Of a DNA stretch of 44,038 bases, positions 25,354 through 33,251 are shown one piece after another. Within the stretch, counting starts at the first letter, position 1, and each line of letters begins with the position of its first letter. The translations under genes and the position numbers were made by a program. The stretch comes from Bryobacterales bacterium (GTDB lineage Bacteria; Acidobacteriota; Terriglobia; Bryobacterales; UBA6623): positions 1 through 44,038 of the forward strand of contig JAPPMC010000130.1 in NCBI GenBank assembly GCA_028819235.1, read 5' to 3'. The notes under the pieces were generated by a model. It saw only the letters and a program-made list of their open reading frames with translations, searched no databases and had not been told where the DNA came from.

Positions 25354-26318
25354 AAGACGATTGCAGATACCTGGCCTTTGAGACAGGTGGCTCAAAGCTG
25401 GTCGTTGGCCTGGGAGATTGCGATGGGCGCCTGTGTCGGACGGTCTCGCTCAAGCGCGGCGCCGCCGACCGGGCTCCCTTAAGCTTCGCCCGCCTGCTTC
25501 GAGCAGCCGACGAACTGTGCGACTCGCATCTCCACGCGCGTGCCCGGCTCGCCGCCATCGGCTTCGGTTTCGGTGGCACGGTCCGCCGGTCGACCAACAG
25601 TCCACACGTCTGCCTTCATGAGGATGGCTGGGACGACGTGAACGTTGTCGAAGCACTCGAAGACAGGTATGGCGTTCCCGTGTTTGTCGAGAATGACTGC
25701 AAGCTCGCCGCGTTGGCTGAGGCACACTTCGGAGCAGGCCGGGGGGCCAGGTCGGTGTTCTATGTGACGTTAGGAACTGGTGTGGGTGGAGGCTTCGTGC
25801 TCGACGGGCGGATTCTGGCACTCGGGGACCTTGGAGAGGCGGAGATTGGTCACGTGGTCGTCGACCCGGACGGTCCCCCGTGCTGCTGCGGGAACGTAGG
25901 GTGTGTCGAGGCCATTTGTTCCGGGCCGGGACTCGCTCGGCTCTGCGAGCTGGTGGCCGAGCGCCGTCCTAGCCTGAGGGCTGCGTCCGTGCTGGAGCCG
26001 AGTGCAGGAAGCCACCGAATCATCGCCGCTTGGGAGTCCGGCGACGCATTGGCGGACGTGGTAGTGCGACATGCCGTCGGGGGTCTGGCCAAGGCTCTGG
26101 GTGCAGTCGTAAACCTCGTCGTTCCGCGCCGAATCGTGGTCGGCGGCGGACTCGGGACGTCAACTCCGCGGCTGCTTCACTTGCTGCACGACGAGATCGA
26201 CCGCTGGGTTGTGCCGTACTTCCGGCAGAGCTACTCGGTCGTGCCCTCCAGCTTGGGCGTAAGTGCCGTTGCCCAAGGGGCGGCGCTTTTGGCGCGACAG
26301 GGCCCCTCCCGCGGCTGA
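25350..26318 (+). CDS. ROK-family sugar kinase (glucokinase-like)
   Basis: Cytoplasmic kinase of the repressor/ORF/kinase family, 322 residues from GTG 25350, which overlaps the rdgB stop as GTGA. ATP and sugar-binding features are LAFETGGSKLVVGL at the N-terminus, VENDCKLAALAEAHFGAG, and FYVTLGTGVGGGFVLDGRIL. The zinc-binding unit is LGEAEIGHVVV (His168) with PPCCCGNVGCVEA (Cys178-Cys180 and Cys185). There is no helix-turn-helix domain, so it is a kinase and not a ROK repressor. Glucose is the most frequent substrate of such short ROK kinases, but fructose or an amino sugar is possible. It ends 20 bases before the convergent transhydrogenase gene. Confidence 0.88.
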   Translation: MKDDCRYLAFETGGSKLVVGLGDCDGRLCRTVSLKRGAADRAPLSFARLLRAADELCDSHLHARARLAAIGFGFGGTVRRSTNSPHVCLHEDGWDDVNVVEALEDRYGVPVFVENDCKLAALAEAHFGAGRGARSVFYVTLGTGVGGGFVLDGRILALGDLGEAEIGHVVVDPDGPPCCCGNVGCVEAICSGPGLARLCELVAERRPSLRAASVLEPSAGSHRIIAAWESGDALADVVVRHAVGGLAKALGAVVNLVVPRRIVVGGGLGTSTPRLLHLLHDEIDRWVVPYFRQSYSVVPSSLGVSAVAQGAALLARQGPSRG

Positions 26319-26331
26319 GGCACCGGCCAAG

Positions 26332-26351
26332 GCGAGCGTCACCACGCTTGC
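26332..26351. terminator. Hairpin overlapping two convergent gene ends
   Basis: GCGAGCGT, loop CACC, ACGCTTGC: eight-base arms with one mismatch. It lies behind the ROK kinase stop and covers the stop codon of the minus-strand transhydrogenase gene (26339-26341). Without a T run it would have to work as a structure-only terminator or 3'-end stabiliser for both transcripts. Confidence 0.4.
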
Positions 26352-27631
26352 AGAGCGTCTTCGAACATTCCTGCTAGGTCCTGTTCTGAGAAGCCCCTCG
26401 GAGACAGCTTGGTGACACGGTGCTGCGGCAGCGTCCCCTTCACCAGCTTCGGAATGTCAGGCCGACCGTAGCCCAAGTCCGCCAGGCCATTGGGAACGCC
26501 CAGATTCCGCATGAAGCCCACGATGGCGGCGGCCAGGGCGTCGCCCGCATCGCCGTCGCCGACCCCAGACACGTCCGCGCCGATGGCGGCCGCGGCCTCC
26601 AGGTGGCGCCGAGGACTGGCACAGGCGGTGAACCGAAACACCGCTGGAGCGTTGAGGATCACTGAAACCCCGTGAGGGACCATTGCGTGTGACGTCGGAT
26701 AGCCGTCCATCCGAAAACCGCGGACCATTCCCGAGACCGGGTATGACATCCCGTGCGGCAGGTGTACGCCTGCATTCCCGAAGCCGATCCCGGCGTAGGC
26801 GGCTGCCAGCAGCATCATGCCGCGAGCTTCGTCATCAGAGGGATCGGATACGGCCCTGGGGAGGTACGTTCGAACCATGCGCAGCGCTTCCAAGGCCCAA
26901 AGGTCGCTGATCGGATTGGCCCCTTGGTAGGCCGGGCGGAACTTGGGGCGGCGCGGGGCGAGGCGGGTGCGAAAGTCCTTGGCCGTATAGGACTCTATCG
27001 CGTGCGAGAGCACATCCAGCCCCGTGGAAGCGGCAACTGCGGGGGGCAAGGTGCGGGTGTTCTCGGGATCCAGCAGTCCGAGCGTCGGTTTCAGGTTCCG
27101 GTCCGCGATTCCGGTCTTGGCATGCATCTCGACCAGGTCGAAGATGGCCACGCCCGTCGTTTCGCTCCCGGTCCCGGCCGTAGTAGGGACGGCGAACAGG
27201 GGCTTCAGCGGTCCGGGAATAGGCCGGCCTTGGCCGATCGGCGGATTAACGTACGTGAGGAAGTCCGCCGGATACGTGGAGTAGAGGTTGGCCGCCTTTG
27301 CAGTGTCGATCGTGGACCCCCCGCCGACCGCCACTACGGCGTCCGGTTCGAGGTCGATGGCTGCTTCGATGGCAGCCCGGAAGGACGCGTCTGTCGGCTC
27401 AACGGAGACGTCCGCGAAGACGGACGCCCGAATGTCCTCAGCGTCCAGTGAGGCGATCGCGGTCTGCACAGGGGGTAGGTCCAGCACGTACGGGTCGGTG
27501 ACAAACATCACCTTGCGGATGCCGCGATCGGCGAGATCCGCACCCAGCTCGCGGGTCACGCCTGGTCCGAACCGGATGTTGGAGGTTGCCAGTTCGACGG
27601 CGTACTCGTTCGATGCGTTTGCTGGTGCCAT
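26339..27631 (-). CDS. Hydroxyacid-oxoacid transhydrogenase (ADHFE1-type iron-containing alcohol dehydrogenase)
   Basis: Group III (iron-dependent) alcohol dehydrogenase fold, 430 residues. Many segments match my memory of animal ADHFE1, the mitochondrial enzyme coupling 4-hydroxybutyrate oxidation to 2-oxoglutarate reduction. These include VAVGGGSTIDTAKAANLY, PTTAGTGSETTGVAIFD, LKPTLGLLDPENT, SHAIESYTAKDF, RPAYQGANPISDLWALEAL, GIGFGNAGVHLPHGMSYPVS and DIPKLVKGTLPQHRVTKLSP. The RPAYQG-NPISD insert is what separates this subgroup from ordinary Fe-ADHs. His residues in the metal site are present. It is the last gene of a minus-strand operon, six bases after the glutaredoxin-like gene. Bacterial function is inferred from the family. 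Confidence 0.88.
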   Translation of the reverse strand: MAPANASNEYAVELATSNIRFGPGVTRELGADLADRGIRKVMFVTDPYVLDLPPVQTAIASLDAEDIRASVFADVSVEPTDASFRAAIEAAIDLEPDAVVAVGGGSTIDTAKAANLYSTYPADFLTYVNPPIGQGRPIPGPLKPLFAVPTTAGTGSETTGVAIFDLVEMHAKTGIADRNLKPTLGLLDPENTRTLPPAVAASTGLDVLSHAIESYTAKDFRTRLAPRRPKFRPAYQGANPISDLWALEALRMVRTYLPRAVSDPSDDEARGMMLLAAAYAGIGFGNAGVHLPHGMSYPVSGMVRGFRMDGYPTSHAMVPHGVSVILNAPAVFRFTACASPRRHLEAAAAIGADVSGVGDGDAGDALAAAIVGFMRNLGVPNGLADLGYGRPDIPKLVKGTLPQHRVTKLSPRGFSEQDLAGMFEDALQAW

Positions 27632-27637
27632 GGTTGG

Positions 27638-27877
27638 TCAGTCGTCCCTCAGCATCCCTATGCAGTCCGGGTCGAAGCGGTGGCGGAACAGCGTCTGGCC
27701 GCGCCACACTGCCACGGGAATGTCGAAGCCGTAGCGCCGCCTCAGCTCAGCGCTCCCGTCAACGTCCACTTCGACGATCCGTTTTGCCGGCAGGAACCGC
27801 TCAAGTTCCCGGCGGGCATCGTCGCACAGGTGGCAGCCTTGGCGCGAGTACAGGGTCAAGCGATCCACGAAACCCAT
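27638..27877 (-). CDS. Glutaredoxin-like protein
   Basis: Small thioredoxin-fold protein of 79 residues from ATG 27877 (a TTG at 27889 is also in frame). LTLYSRQGCHLCDDARREL carries the redox pair Cys15 and Cys18. FDIPVAVWRGQTLFRHRFDP gives the IPV cis-Pro region of the DUF836/glutaredoxin-like family. Such proteins reduce disulfides or mixed disulfides in the cytoplasm, but the partner is unknown. The gene sits 40 bases behind the rhomboid gene and six bases before the transhydrogenase gene, so all are likely co-transcribed. A link with the iron-dependent dehydrogenase is possible but unproven. Confidence 0.82.
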   Translation of the reverse strand: MGFVDRLTLYSRQGCHLCDDARRELERFLPAKRIVEVDVDGSAELRRRYGFDIPVAVWRGQTLFRHRFDPDCIGMLRDD

Positions 27878-27917
27878 CCCGGGCTGCAAGCGACGACGTT
27901 CACGGTGCTCTTGGCCT

Positions 27918-28628
27918 TCAGTATCTGCGCCAGCGGGCTCGTGCCGCTAGCCCTCCACTCCGGTGGCGCCTGTCCAGCAGCCTCCCCAGTGCCGCCCCTG
28001 CCACGAATCCCCCCACGTGGGCCCACCATGCGACCCCTCCGCCGCCGCTGGCCCCGGCCATCCCGTTGACGAATTGGATTGTGAGCCAGTAGAGCAGCAT
28101 CACGAATGCCGGCAGCTGCACAGTCGTCCAAATGATCACCAGAGGGAGCAGCACGGTGACGCGGGAGGTGGGGAACTGCACAAGGTAGGCTCCCATCACG
28201 CCCGCAATCGCGCCGCTTGCCCCCACCAGCGGTATCTGAGACCCAGGTTCGATGAGGAAGTGCACGGTGGTGGCTAACACCCCGGTGCCCAGATAGAAGA
28301 GCAAGAACCTGAAGTGCCCAAGCGCGCCCTCAACGTTGTCCCCGAAGATCCACAGGAACCACATGTTTCCAATGAGGTGGAAGAATCCGGCATGCAAGAA
28401 CATTGACGTGACCACCGGGAGCAGTCCCTCGACAAACGGGCCTTGGCCCGTCAAGGCGGCGGTGATCTCCGCGGGCACGGCCGCAAAGGATGCCACGAAA
28501 GCGACCTGCTCGCTCCGTGCGTCCAGTAAGAAGTGCTGGTGGACGAAGACGACCACATTCCCGATCACTAGCGACCATGCGAAGAAGGGGATCCCTCGTC
28601 GCTCGGCCGAGTCGCGCAGGGGGATCAC
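27918..28628 (-). CDS. Rhomboid-family intramembrane serine protease
   Basis: Integral membrane protease of 236 residues with six or seven hydrophobic segments. The catalytic Ser139 is in VGASGAIAGVMGAYL and His204 in WAHVGGFVAGAALG. FLHAGFFHLIGNMWFLWIFG provides His84 and Asn88 of the oxyanion site and the L1 loop region. The start is placed at GTG 28628, five bases after the stop of the kinase gene, which suggests coupled translation. The longer frame reaching to 29021 lies inside the kinase gene and is not rhomboid-like. The first helix begins about residue 14 (PFFAWSLVIGNVVVFV). Its natural substrates are unknown. Confidence 0.92.
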   Translation of the reverse strand: MIPLRDSAERRGIPFFAWSLVIGNVVVFVHQHFLLDARSEQVAFVASFAAVPAEITAALTGQGPFVEGLLPVVTSMFLHAGFFHLIGNMWFLWIFGDNVEGALGHFRFLLFYLGTGVLATTVHFLIEPGSQIPLVGASGAIAGVMGAYLVQFPTSRVTVLLPLVIIWTTVQLPAFVMLLYWLTIQFVNGMAGASGGGGVAWWAHVGGFVAGAALGRLLDRRHRSGGLAARARWRRY

Positions 28629-28633
28629 GACCG

Positions 28634-29593
28634 TTACCGATGTCCGGGCAGGGCTCGGTCTGCAAACTCTGGATTCGAGCGCCGCTCGGCCTTGCCAATC
28701 AGCTCCCGAGCCGCGGCGACCGTGCCGATACCGCCTTGGGCTCCAATCTCCTTGCAGTTCAGCGCAGCCATAGCATTGGAGAACTCCAGCGCTCGCTCGA
28801 TGCAGTATCCGTTGACCACTGCGTAGCAGAACGCGCCATGGAACACATCGCCCGCCCCTGTCGTGTCCTGGCAGTTCACGACGAACGCGGGCGAGTAGTG
28901 AAATGAGCCGTCGACGAGCGCCAGGGCGCCGTGCGGGCCCAGTGTCATAGCGGCAACCCTCATGCCATACTCGCTCTGGATCAGCTCCAAGGCCAAGAAC
29001 GGATCTCGCTGGCTTGTCCACTCCACAGGGAAGTTCGTGCTGGCGATCAGGTAGTCAACGTATGGGAGGACCTGGTCGAAGCCGTGGTAGATCGTGTCCA
29101 CATCGACCGTAACGGGAATGCCGTTGCTATGGGCGATCCGGGCTGCGTGCTCTACCGCCGCCGTGTCGTGTCCGTCGATGTGCAGCAGGCGGGCAGAAGT
29201 GATCTGGTCCGGCGTGATCTGTTCCGGCACGATGCGCAGGCAATCGGGACGGCTCCACAGAATCGTGCGCTCGCCCGTCGTCTGGTCGATGACGATGTAT
29301 GCGGACTGGTTCGGGCAACCGTCTCGCTTCTGGACGTTCGTGATGTCGATTCCCGCGTTAGCTAGGCTCTGCAGAAGAATCTCCCCGCCCTCATCGTCCC
29401 CAACGCTGCCGATGTACCTTGTCCTGAGGCCCAGCTTGGCGCACGTGACCATTGCGCTGGCAACTTGGCCCCCCGGCGAGCGGATCTCACGGACGAACGG
29501 AGCCTTGCCGCCGTACGCGGGGAACTGCGGCACGACCAGCAGTGTGTCGGTGGCGTTCAGTCCAACGCCAACTACGTCAATGTCTCTCGCCAT
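28634..29593 (-). CDS. PfkB-family carbohydrate/nucleoside kinase
   Basis: Ribokinase-superfamily kinase of 319 residues, starting at ATG 29593 (DIDVVGVGLNATDTLLVV). Features are the PGGQVASAMVTCAKLG substrate region, the lid RYIGSVGDDEGGEIL, LHIDGHD, MTLGPHGALAL, and signature 2 DTTGAGDVFHGAF with the catalytic Asp near 249. GGQVA, rather than GGKGAN, separates it from ribokinase; the window also has a true rbsK at 32266. The substrate may be fructose, a modified sugar or a nucleoside and cannot be settled. It is the first gene of the kinase-rhomboid-glutaredoxin-transhydrogenase operon. The frame extends further upstream, but that part is not conserved. Confidence 0.88.
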   Translation of the reverse strand: MARDIDVVGVGLNATDTLLVVPQFPAYGGKAPFVREIRSPGGQVASAMVTCAKLGLRTRYIGSVGDDEGGEILLQSLANAGIDITNVQKRDGCPNQSAYIVIDQTTGERTILWSRPDCLRIVPEQITPDQITSARLLHIDGHDTAAVEHAARIAHSNGIPVTVDVDTIYHGFDQVLPYVDYLIASTNFPVEWTSQRDPFLALELIQSEYGMRVAAMTLGPHGALALVDGSFHYSPAFVVNCQDTTGAGDVFHGAFCYAVVNGYCIERALEFSNAMAALNCKEIGAQGGIGTVAAARELIGKAERRSNPEFADRALPGHR

Positions 29594-29894
29594 CTGGTTT
29601 GCCGCTTGCCCTAGACTGCTGCGTTCCAGCGCCCGCGGATCGTTCGGACGCTGCGGTCGCGCCGCTCCCGCGTCCCGCCCCGAGCAGCAGGTCCCGGCTC
29701 GTCGGCCGGGAAGCCATTCGGAAGTCCGCCGGGTGGTGAAGTTGACCGCCACCGGAACGGCGGGACCGCGGCAAGTCCGAACAACACTTGACGGCCCGGC
29801 ACGGCCTCGCCATGCAGAGAGGCCGCCGGGCCGCGGCTGAGGAAGCGCCGCGAGAGTGAAGATTCTAATAGCAAATTAGCACGGGGCTTGACCC
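29594..29894. other. Divergent intergenic region with an AT-rich core
   Basis: About 300 bases between the divergent PfkB kinase and M20 peptidase genes. Most of it is GC-rich without structure. The right end has the only AT-rich stretch (about 29860-29878), containing CTAAT-agcaa-ATTAG, followed by CACGGG-gcttga-CCCGTG at 29880-29897. This is a reasonable promoter/operator region for the peptidase gene, but no -35/-10 pair can be fixed. Confidence 0.35.
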
Positions 29895-29897
29895 GTG
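29880..29897. promoter_or_regulatory. Inverted repeat over the M20 peptidase start
   Basis: CACGGG-gcttga-CCCGTG is a perfect six-base inverted repeat whose right arm contains GTG 29895, the longest possible peptidase start. It follows the AT-rich stretch at 29860-29878. It could be an operator, a translation-controlling hairpin, or chance; if it is regulatory, the true peptidase start may be further downstream. Confidence 0.28.
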
Positions 29898-31160
29898 ACC
29901 GTTGCTAAACTCCGATCAGTGGTTCGACGCCCGCCTGCGCACGCCCGGACGCCAGAGTGGATCTGGGGTGCGGCGATCGACCAAGCCCGGTCTCAGGGCG
30001 AGGTGCGGTGGGCAATGAGACAGGTCATCGAGCACAGCGGGTGGATTGACGCTCAGCACTTGTCGGTGTGCCGTGTTCCGGCGCCGACGTTCAGGGAGCG
30101 GGCGCGTGCCAGGTTCTTGGCCGAGGTCTTCCAGGGTCTCGGCCACGAACCCGAGATTGATGCCGTGGGAAATGTTGTCGTGCCCATAGTCAGTTCTCAG
30201 GACCTGCCGTATCTCGCGGTGACGGCCCACATGGATACGGCCTTGGCACCGAGCGGGCCCGAACAGATCCGGGTGGGCCCGTTCGGAAAGCTGGAAGGGC
30301 CGGGTGTCACAGACAACGGAGCCGGCTTGGCGGCATTGATCGCAATCGCCCGATTCGTCACCGGCCCGCTGGCCCGAAACCCGGCCCGCAACTTATTGCT
30401 GGTCGCAAATGTTGGAGAGGAGGGCGAGGGCGATCTCAGGGGCATCCGCCATTTGGTGTCCGAATCGGCCTACAAAGACCGCACAGACTCGTACCTCGTG
30501 GTGGACGGCTCGTCGCTGGGCCACATCACGGTATCGGCGATCGGCAGCCGTCGCTACGAGCTGGTAATCGACGGGTCCGGCGGCCACAGCTGGAATGACT
30601 TCGGACGTGCGAACCCGATTCACGCTGTGGCCCAGGCGGTTGCCCGGATGAGTACGGCAAGGCTGCCTTGGCGCCCAAAGGTGACCCTGTCCGTGGGCGT
30701 GATCGACGGCGGGTCGAGCGTGAACGCGATCCCGTGCCGTGCCAGCGCAAAGATCGACATCCGCTCCGCCGACCCGGCCGGCCTGGCGACCGGGGAACGC
30801 ATTGTCAAGAACGCAGTGGCTGCAGCCGTTGCCGCCGAGAACCGGGTGTCCACCGAGCCCTTGGTTCGGCATTGCCTGGAGGAGATCGGAAACCGTCCGG
30901 CAGCACCGCCGCTGGAGGCTAACCCCGTCGCCGAGTGCGTCCGGGCGGTCGACCGCCACCTGAGGATACGTTCGAGCCCGGAGTCTGCCTCGACCGATGC
31001 CAACATCCCGCTGGCAGCTGGGATTCCCGCAGTCGCCGTGGGTGCGGGCGGAGAGGGCGGCGACGCTCACTCGCCGCACGAGTGGTACAACCCTGCCGGT
31101 CGCGACTTGGGGCTCCGGCGGCTGATTCTGGCGATCGCCGCGATGCAGCAGGCGTCTTGA
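29895..31160 (+). CDS. M20-family zinc metallopeptidase
   Basis: Cytoplasmic di-zinc peptidase/deacylase of 421 residues. LAVTAHMDTALAP gives His112 and Asp114, GPGVTDNGAGLAALIAIA gives the bridging Asp140, and ANVGEEGEGDLRGIRHLV gives Glu175/Glu176. A dimerisation domain follows (YELVIDGSGGHSWNDFG, VGVIDGGSSVNAIP, KIDIRSADP). The final AGGEGGDAHSPHEWYN carries the last His ligand. It resembles peptidase-T-like members annotated as tripeptidases. There is no signal peptide. GTG 29895 is the longest start; GTG 30003 or ATG 30015 would trim the unconserved first residues, but RRPPAHARTPEW reads poorly for the family. An inverted repeat overlaps the 29895 start. Confidence 0.88.
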   Translation: MTVAKLRSVVRRPPAHARTPEWIWGAAIDQARSQGEVRWAMRQVIEHSGWIDAQHLSVCRVPAPTFRERARARFLAEVFQGLGHEPEIDAVGNVVVPIVSSQDLPYLAVTAHMDTALAPSGPEQIRVGPFGKLEGPGVTDNGAGLAALIAIARFVTGPLARNPARNLLLVANVGEEGEGDLRGIRHLVSESAYKDRTDSYLVVDGSSLGHITVSAIGSRRYELVIDGSGGHSWNDFGRANPIHAVAQAVARMSTARLPWRPKVTLSVGVIDGGSSVNAIPCRASAKIDIRSADPAGLATGERIVKNAVAAAVAAENRVSTEPLVRHCLEEIGNRPAAPPLEANPVAECVRAVDRHLRIRSSPESASTDANIPLAAGIPAVAVGAGGEGGDAHSPHEWYNPAGRDLGLRRLILAIAAMQQAS

Positions 31161-31221
31161 GGGATGCCGGCTGAATGCTCTGCTCCGCTGGGCTCGGCAA
31201 TGCTGCTGCCTAGGCACTAAC

Positions 31222-32253
31222 ATGCCTCGCGCACGCACCCAGACGGCCAGTGGCCTGTCGGGATTGATCTTTCTGCTGGGCGTACTGGCCACGCCGCTGC
31301 TCCAAGCCGAGGAGCCTCGAGCGGGTTTCTTTCGCTCCATCGTGGTCGGTGATCAGGAGACCGTTAGGCAGGTTGCCTGCATCGCCTGCTCGGTCCGAGT
31401 CGAGGGCGTGGTCGCCGGGAATGCATACGTGCTGTTCGGCCGTCTGGACAACCGCGGTTCGATCCACGGCGACTCGATCGTGATCGGGGGCATCTTGGAG
31501 TCCGCTGGCCCAATCGGCGGGAATGCCTATCTTGTCGGTGGCCTGCTCCGAGTGTCGGCCAGCGTGGGCGGAGACCTGATCAGCGTCTTGGGAGACTTGG
31601 ACGTGGCCAGCCCGGACGTCGAAGTCGGTGGCAATGCTTGGAGTGTGATCGGCCAGCACGCCGGCCTCGCCCCCGAGTCCGTCCAGGGGACTGTAAAGGC
31701 CGTCAATGCCCGCCAGGCAGCCCAACTACTGATGTCGGGCCTTCTCGGGGGTGTGCTGGTTGTGGCGCTGGCGGTTGCTGCCTGCCTGTTGGTCCTGACT
31801 GGCCTGTGCTACTTGGTACTCGGGCCGGCGCGGTTGGGGGTCGTCGCCGAAGCGTCCACCGAGAGCCCAATCATCTGTTTCCTCATCGGACTCGGCACCT
31901 GCTTCGCGCTGGCGGTTGTAGGCTTGGCGTTGGCGGCGTTGCTCCCGATCTCGATCCCGGTCGTGGCCGCACACGCCACGGCGTCGGTGACCGGGTATTC
32001 CGGCCTCGCCTTTGGCATAGGGCGGAACCTTCTCGGCAGGCTCCGGCCTCTTCCGGCGACGCTGATAGCCAGTCTGGCATTGGCGTGCCTTCAAGCCGTA
32101 CCGGTGGTGGGATGGTCCGTGCTGGTGGTGCTCTGGAACGTCGCGGTTGGCGCGGCGGTGATGAGCGGATTCGGAACTTCTCGCGACTGGCTTGCGCAGA
32201 GGGCCCAAGGGCGCTTGGCTGTCCGGACGCGCGCCGGTGGGGCGAACGATTGA
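31222..32253 (+). CDS. Membrane protein with bactofilin-like polymer-forming N-terminal region
   Basis: A 343-residue protein not matching a named family. A signal peptide (LIFLLGVLATPLLQAEE) is followed at about 45-155 by a right-handed repeat pattern: VRVEGVVAGNAYVLFGRLDN, GSIHGDSIVIGGILE, GPIGGNAYLVGGLLRV, ASVGGDLISVLGDLDV, VEVGGNAWSVIG. The six-to-eight residue hydrophobic spacing recalls polymer-forming bactofilin domains. Four or five transmembrane helices occupy about 170-320, with a basic cytoplasmic tail. The repeat domain would face the periplasm, unlike cytoplasmic bactofilins. It is spaced 13 bases from rbsK. The function is unknown; a role in envelope organisation is a guess. Confidence 0.72.
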   Translation: MPRARTQTASGLSGLIFLLGVLATPLLQAEEPRAGFFRSIVVGDQETVRQVACIACSVRVEGVVAGNAYVLFGRLDNRGSIHGDSIVIGGILESAGPIGGNAYLVGGLLRVSASVGGDLISVLGDLDVASPDVEVGGNAWSVIGQHAGLAPESVQGTVKAVNARQAAQLLMSGLLGGVLVVALAVAACLLVLTGLCYLVLGPARLGVVAEASTESPIICFLIGLGTCFALAVVGLALAALLPISIPVVAAHATASVTGYSGLAFGIGRNLLGRLRPLPATLIASLALACLQAVPVVGWSVLVVLWNVAVGAAVMSGFGTSRDWLAQRAQGRLAVRTRAGGAND

Positions 32254-32265
32254 GAGCATCCCAGG

Positions 32266-33228
32266 ATGCCTTCCGTATTCGTAGTTGGCAGCCTGAATGC
32301 GGACCACGTCATCCCCGTGCCGAGGCTTCCCAGACCGGGAGAAACGCTCATGGGGCGAGATCTGGCCCTGTTCCCCGGGGGAAAGGGGGCCAATCAGGCG
32401 GTGGCCGCCGCACGCCTTGGGGCAAGGGTCCTGATGGTTGGCCGGGTGGGTCCCGACCGTCTGGGAGACTTGTTGCTGGGTAGCCTCCGGGCGGCCGGTG
32501 TGGACACTGTCGCGGTCGAGCGGGCCCGTCGGCCCACCGGTGTCGCCCTGATCCAAGTCCTTCCCGGCGGGGACAACGCCATCGTAGTTTCGCCCGGGGC
32601 GAACGCAGTGCTGACTCCTGCCGCGGTCCGCGCCGGCCTTTCCGCCGTCTGCCCCGGTGACATCGTGCTGTGCCAGCTGGAGTCGCCGCTCGAAGCCGTA
32701 TGCGAGGCTCTCCGGACTGCAAAGATTCGGGGGGCCACCACCGTCTTGGACCCTGCGCCGGCTCAAAGACGCCTTCCCGAGAGGCTCTGGCGCACCGTGG
32801 ACATCCAAACGCCGAACGCCTCGGAGGCGGCAATCCTGCTGGGCAGAAGACACGGCGACCCGGGCAGGACGCTTCGAGGCCTGCTGGCACTCGGGCCGCC
32901 CGCCGCCGTCCTCACCTTGGGCGAGGACGGCGCTTGGGTTGCCACGGGCAATCGCTCGCAGCACGTGCCTTCGATGCCGGTCAAAGCGCTCGACACTACG
33001 GCGGCCGGGGACACCTTCAATGGCGCCTTGGCGGCGGGTCTGTCGGATGGATTGGACTTGGTCGAGGCGGCACGATTCGCCGCGGTTGCAGCGGCCATCA
33101 GCGTGACCCGCCCAGGGGCCCAGTCGTCGTGCCCGTCACGGGGCGATGTTGACTCGTGGCTGGCCGAACAATCCCGACCTGACGTGGTCCCTAGGGAGTA
33201 CGGTGCTACGCTGGATCGAGACCTGTGA
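32266..33228 (+). CDS. rbsK: Ribokinase
   Basis: Phosphorylates D-ribose at O5 in the cytoplasm. The 320-residue product shows VFVVGSLNADHVIPVPRLP, PGETLMGRDLALFPGGKGAN (signature 1, residues 38-44), VLMVGRVGPDRLGD, GDNAIVVSPGANAVL, TPNASEAAILLG and the ATP/catalytic motif DTTAAGDTFNGALAAGLS, with the base near Asp249. Length and motif order are those of RbsK and not of fructokinase. There is no rbsABC transporter or rbsD nearby, so it may serve nucleoside-derived ribose. It is co-directional with its neighbours and starts 13 bases after the previous gene. Confidence 0.9.
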   Translation: MPSVFVVGSLNADHVIPVPRLPRPGETLMGRDLALFPGGKGANQAVAAARLGARVLMVGRVGPDRLGDLLLGSLRAAGVDTVAVERARRPTGVALIQVLPGGDNAIVVSPGANAVLTPAAVRAGLSAVCPGDIVLCQLESPLEAVCEALRTAKIRGATTVLDPAPAQRRLPERLWRTVDIQTPNASEAAILLGRRHGDPGRTLRGLLALGPPAAVLTLGEDGAWVATGNRSQHVPSMPVKALDTTAAGDTFNGALAAGLSDGLDLVEAARFAAVAAAISVTRPGAQSSCPSRGDVDSWLAEQSRPDVVPREYGATLDRDL

Positions 33229-33251
33229 TTCCACGCAGGTCCTAGAGTGCA

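Noticed and set aside
28629..29021. N-terminal extension of the rhomboid frame
   Set aside because: Lies within the PfkB kinase coding sequence in another frame and is not rhomboid-like. GTG 28628 fits the operon spacing.
31726..32964. Minus-strand 412-codon frame
   Set aside because: Spans two plus-strand genes with clear family motifs (membrane protein and rbsK). Its translation is Gln/Arg/Gly-rich and featureless.
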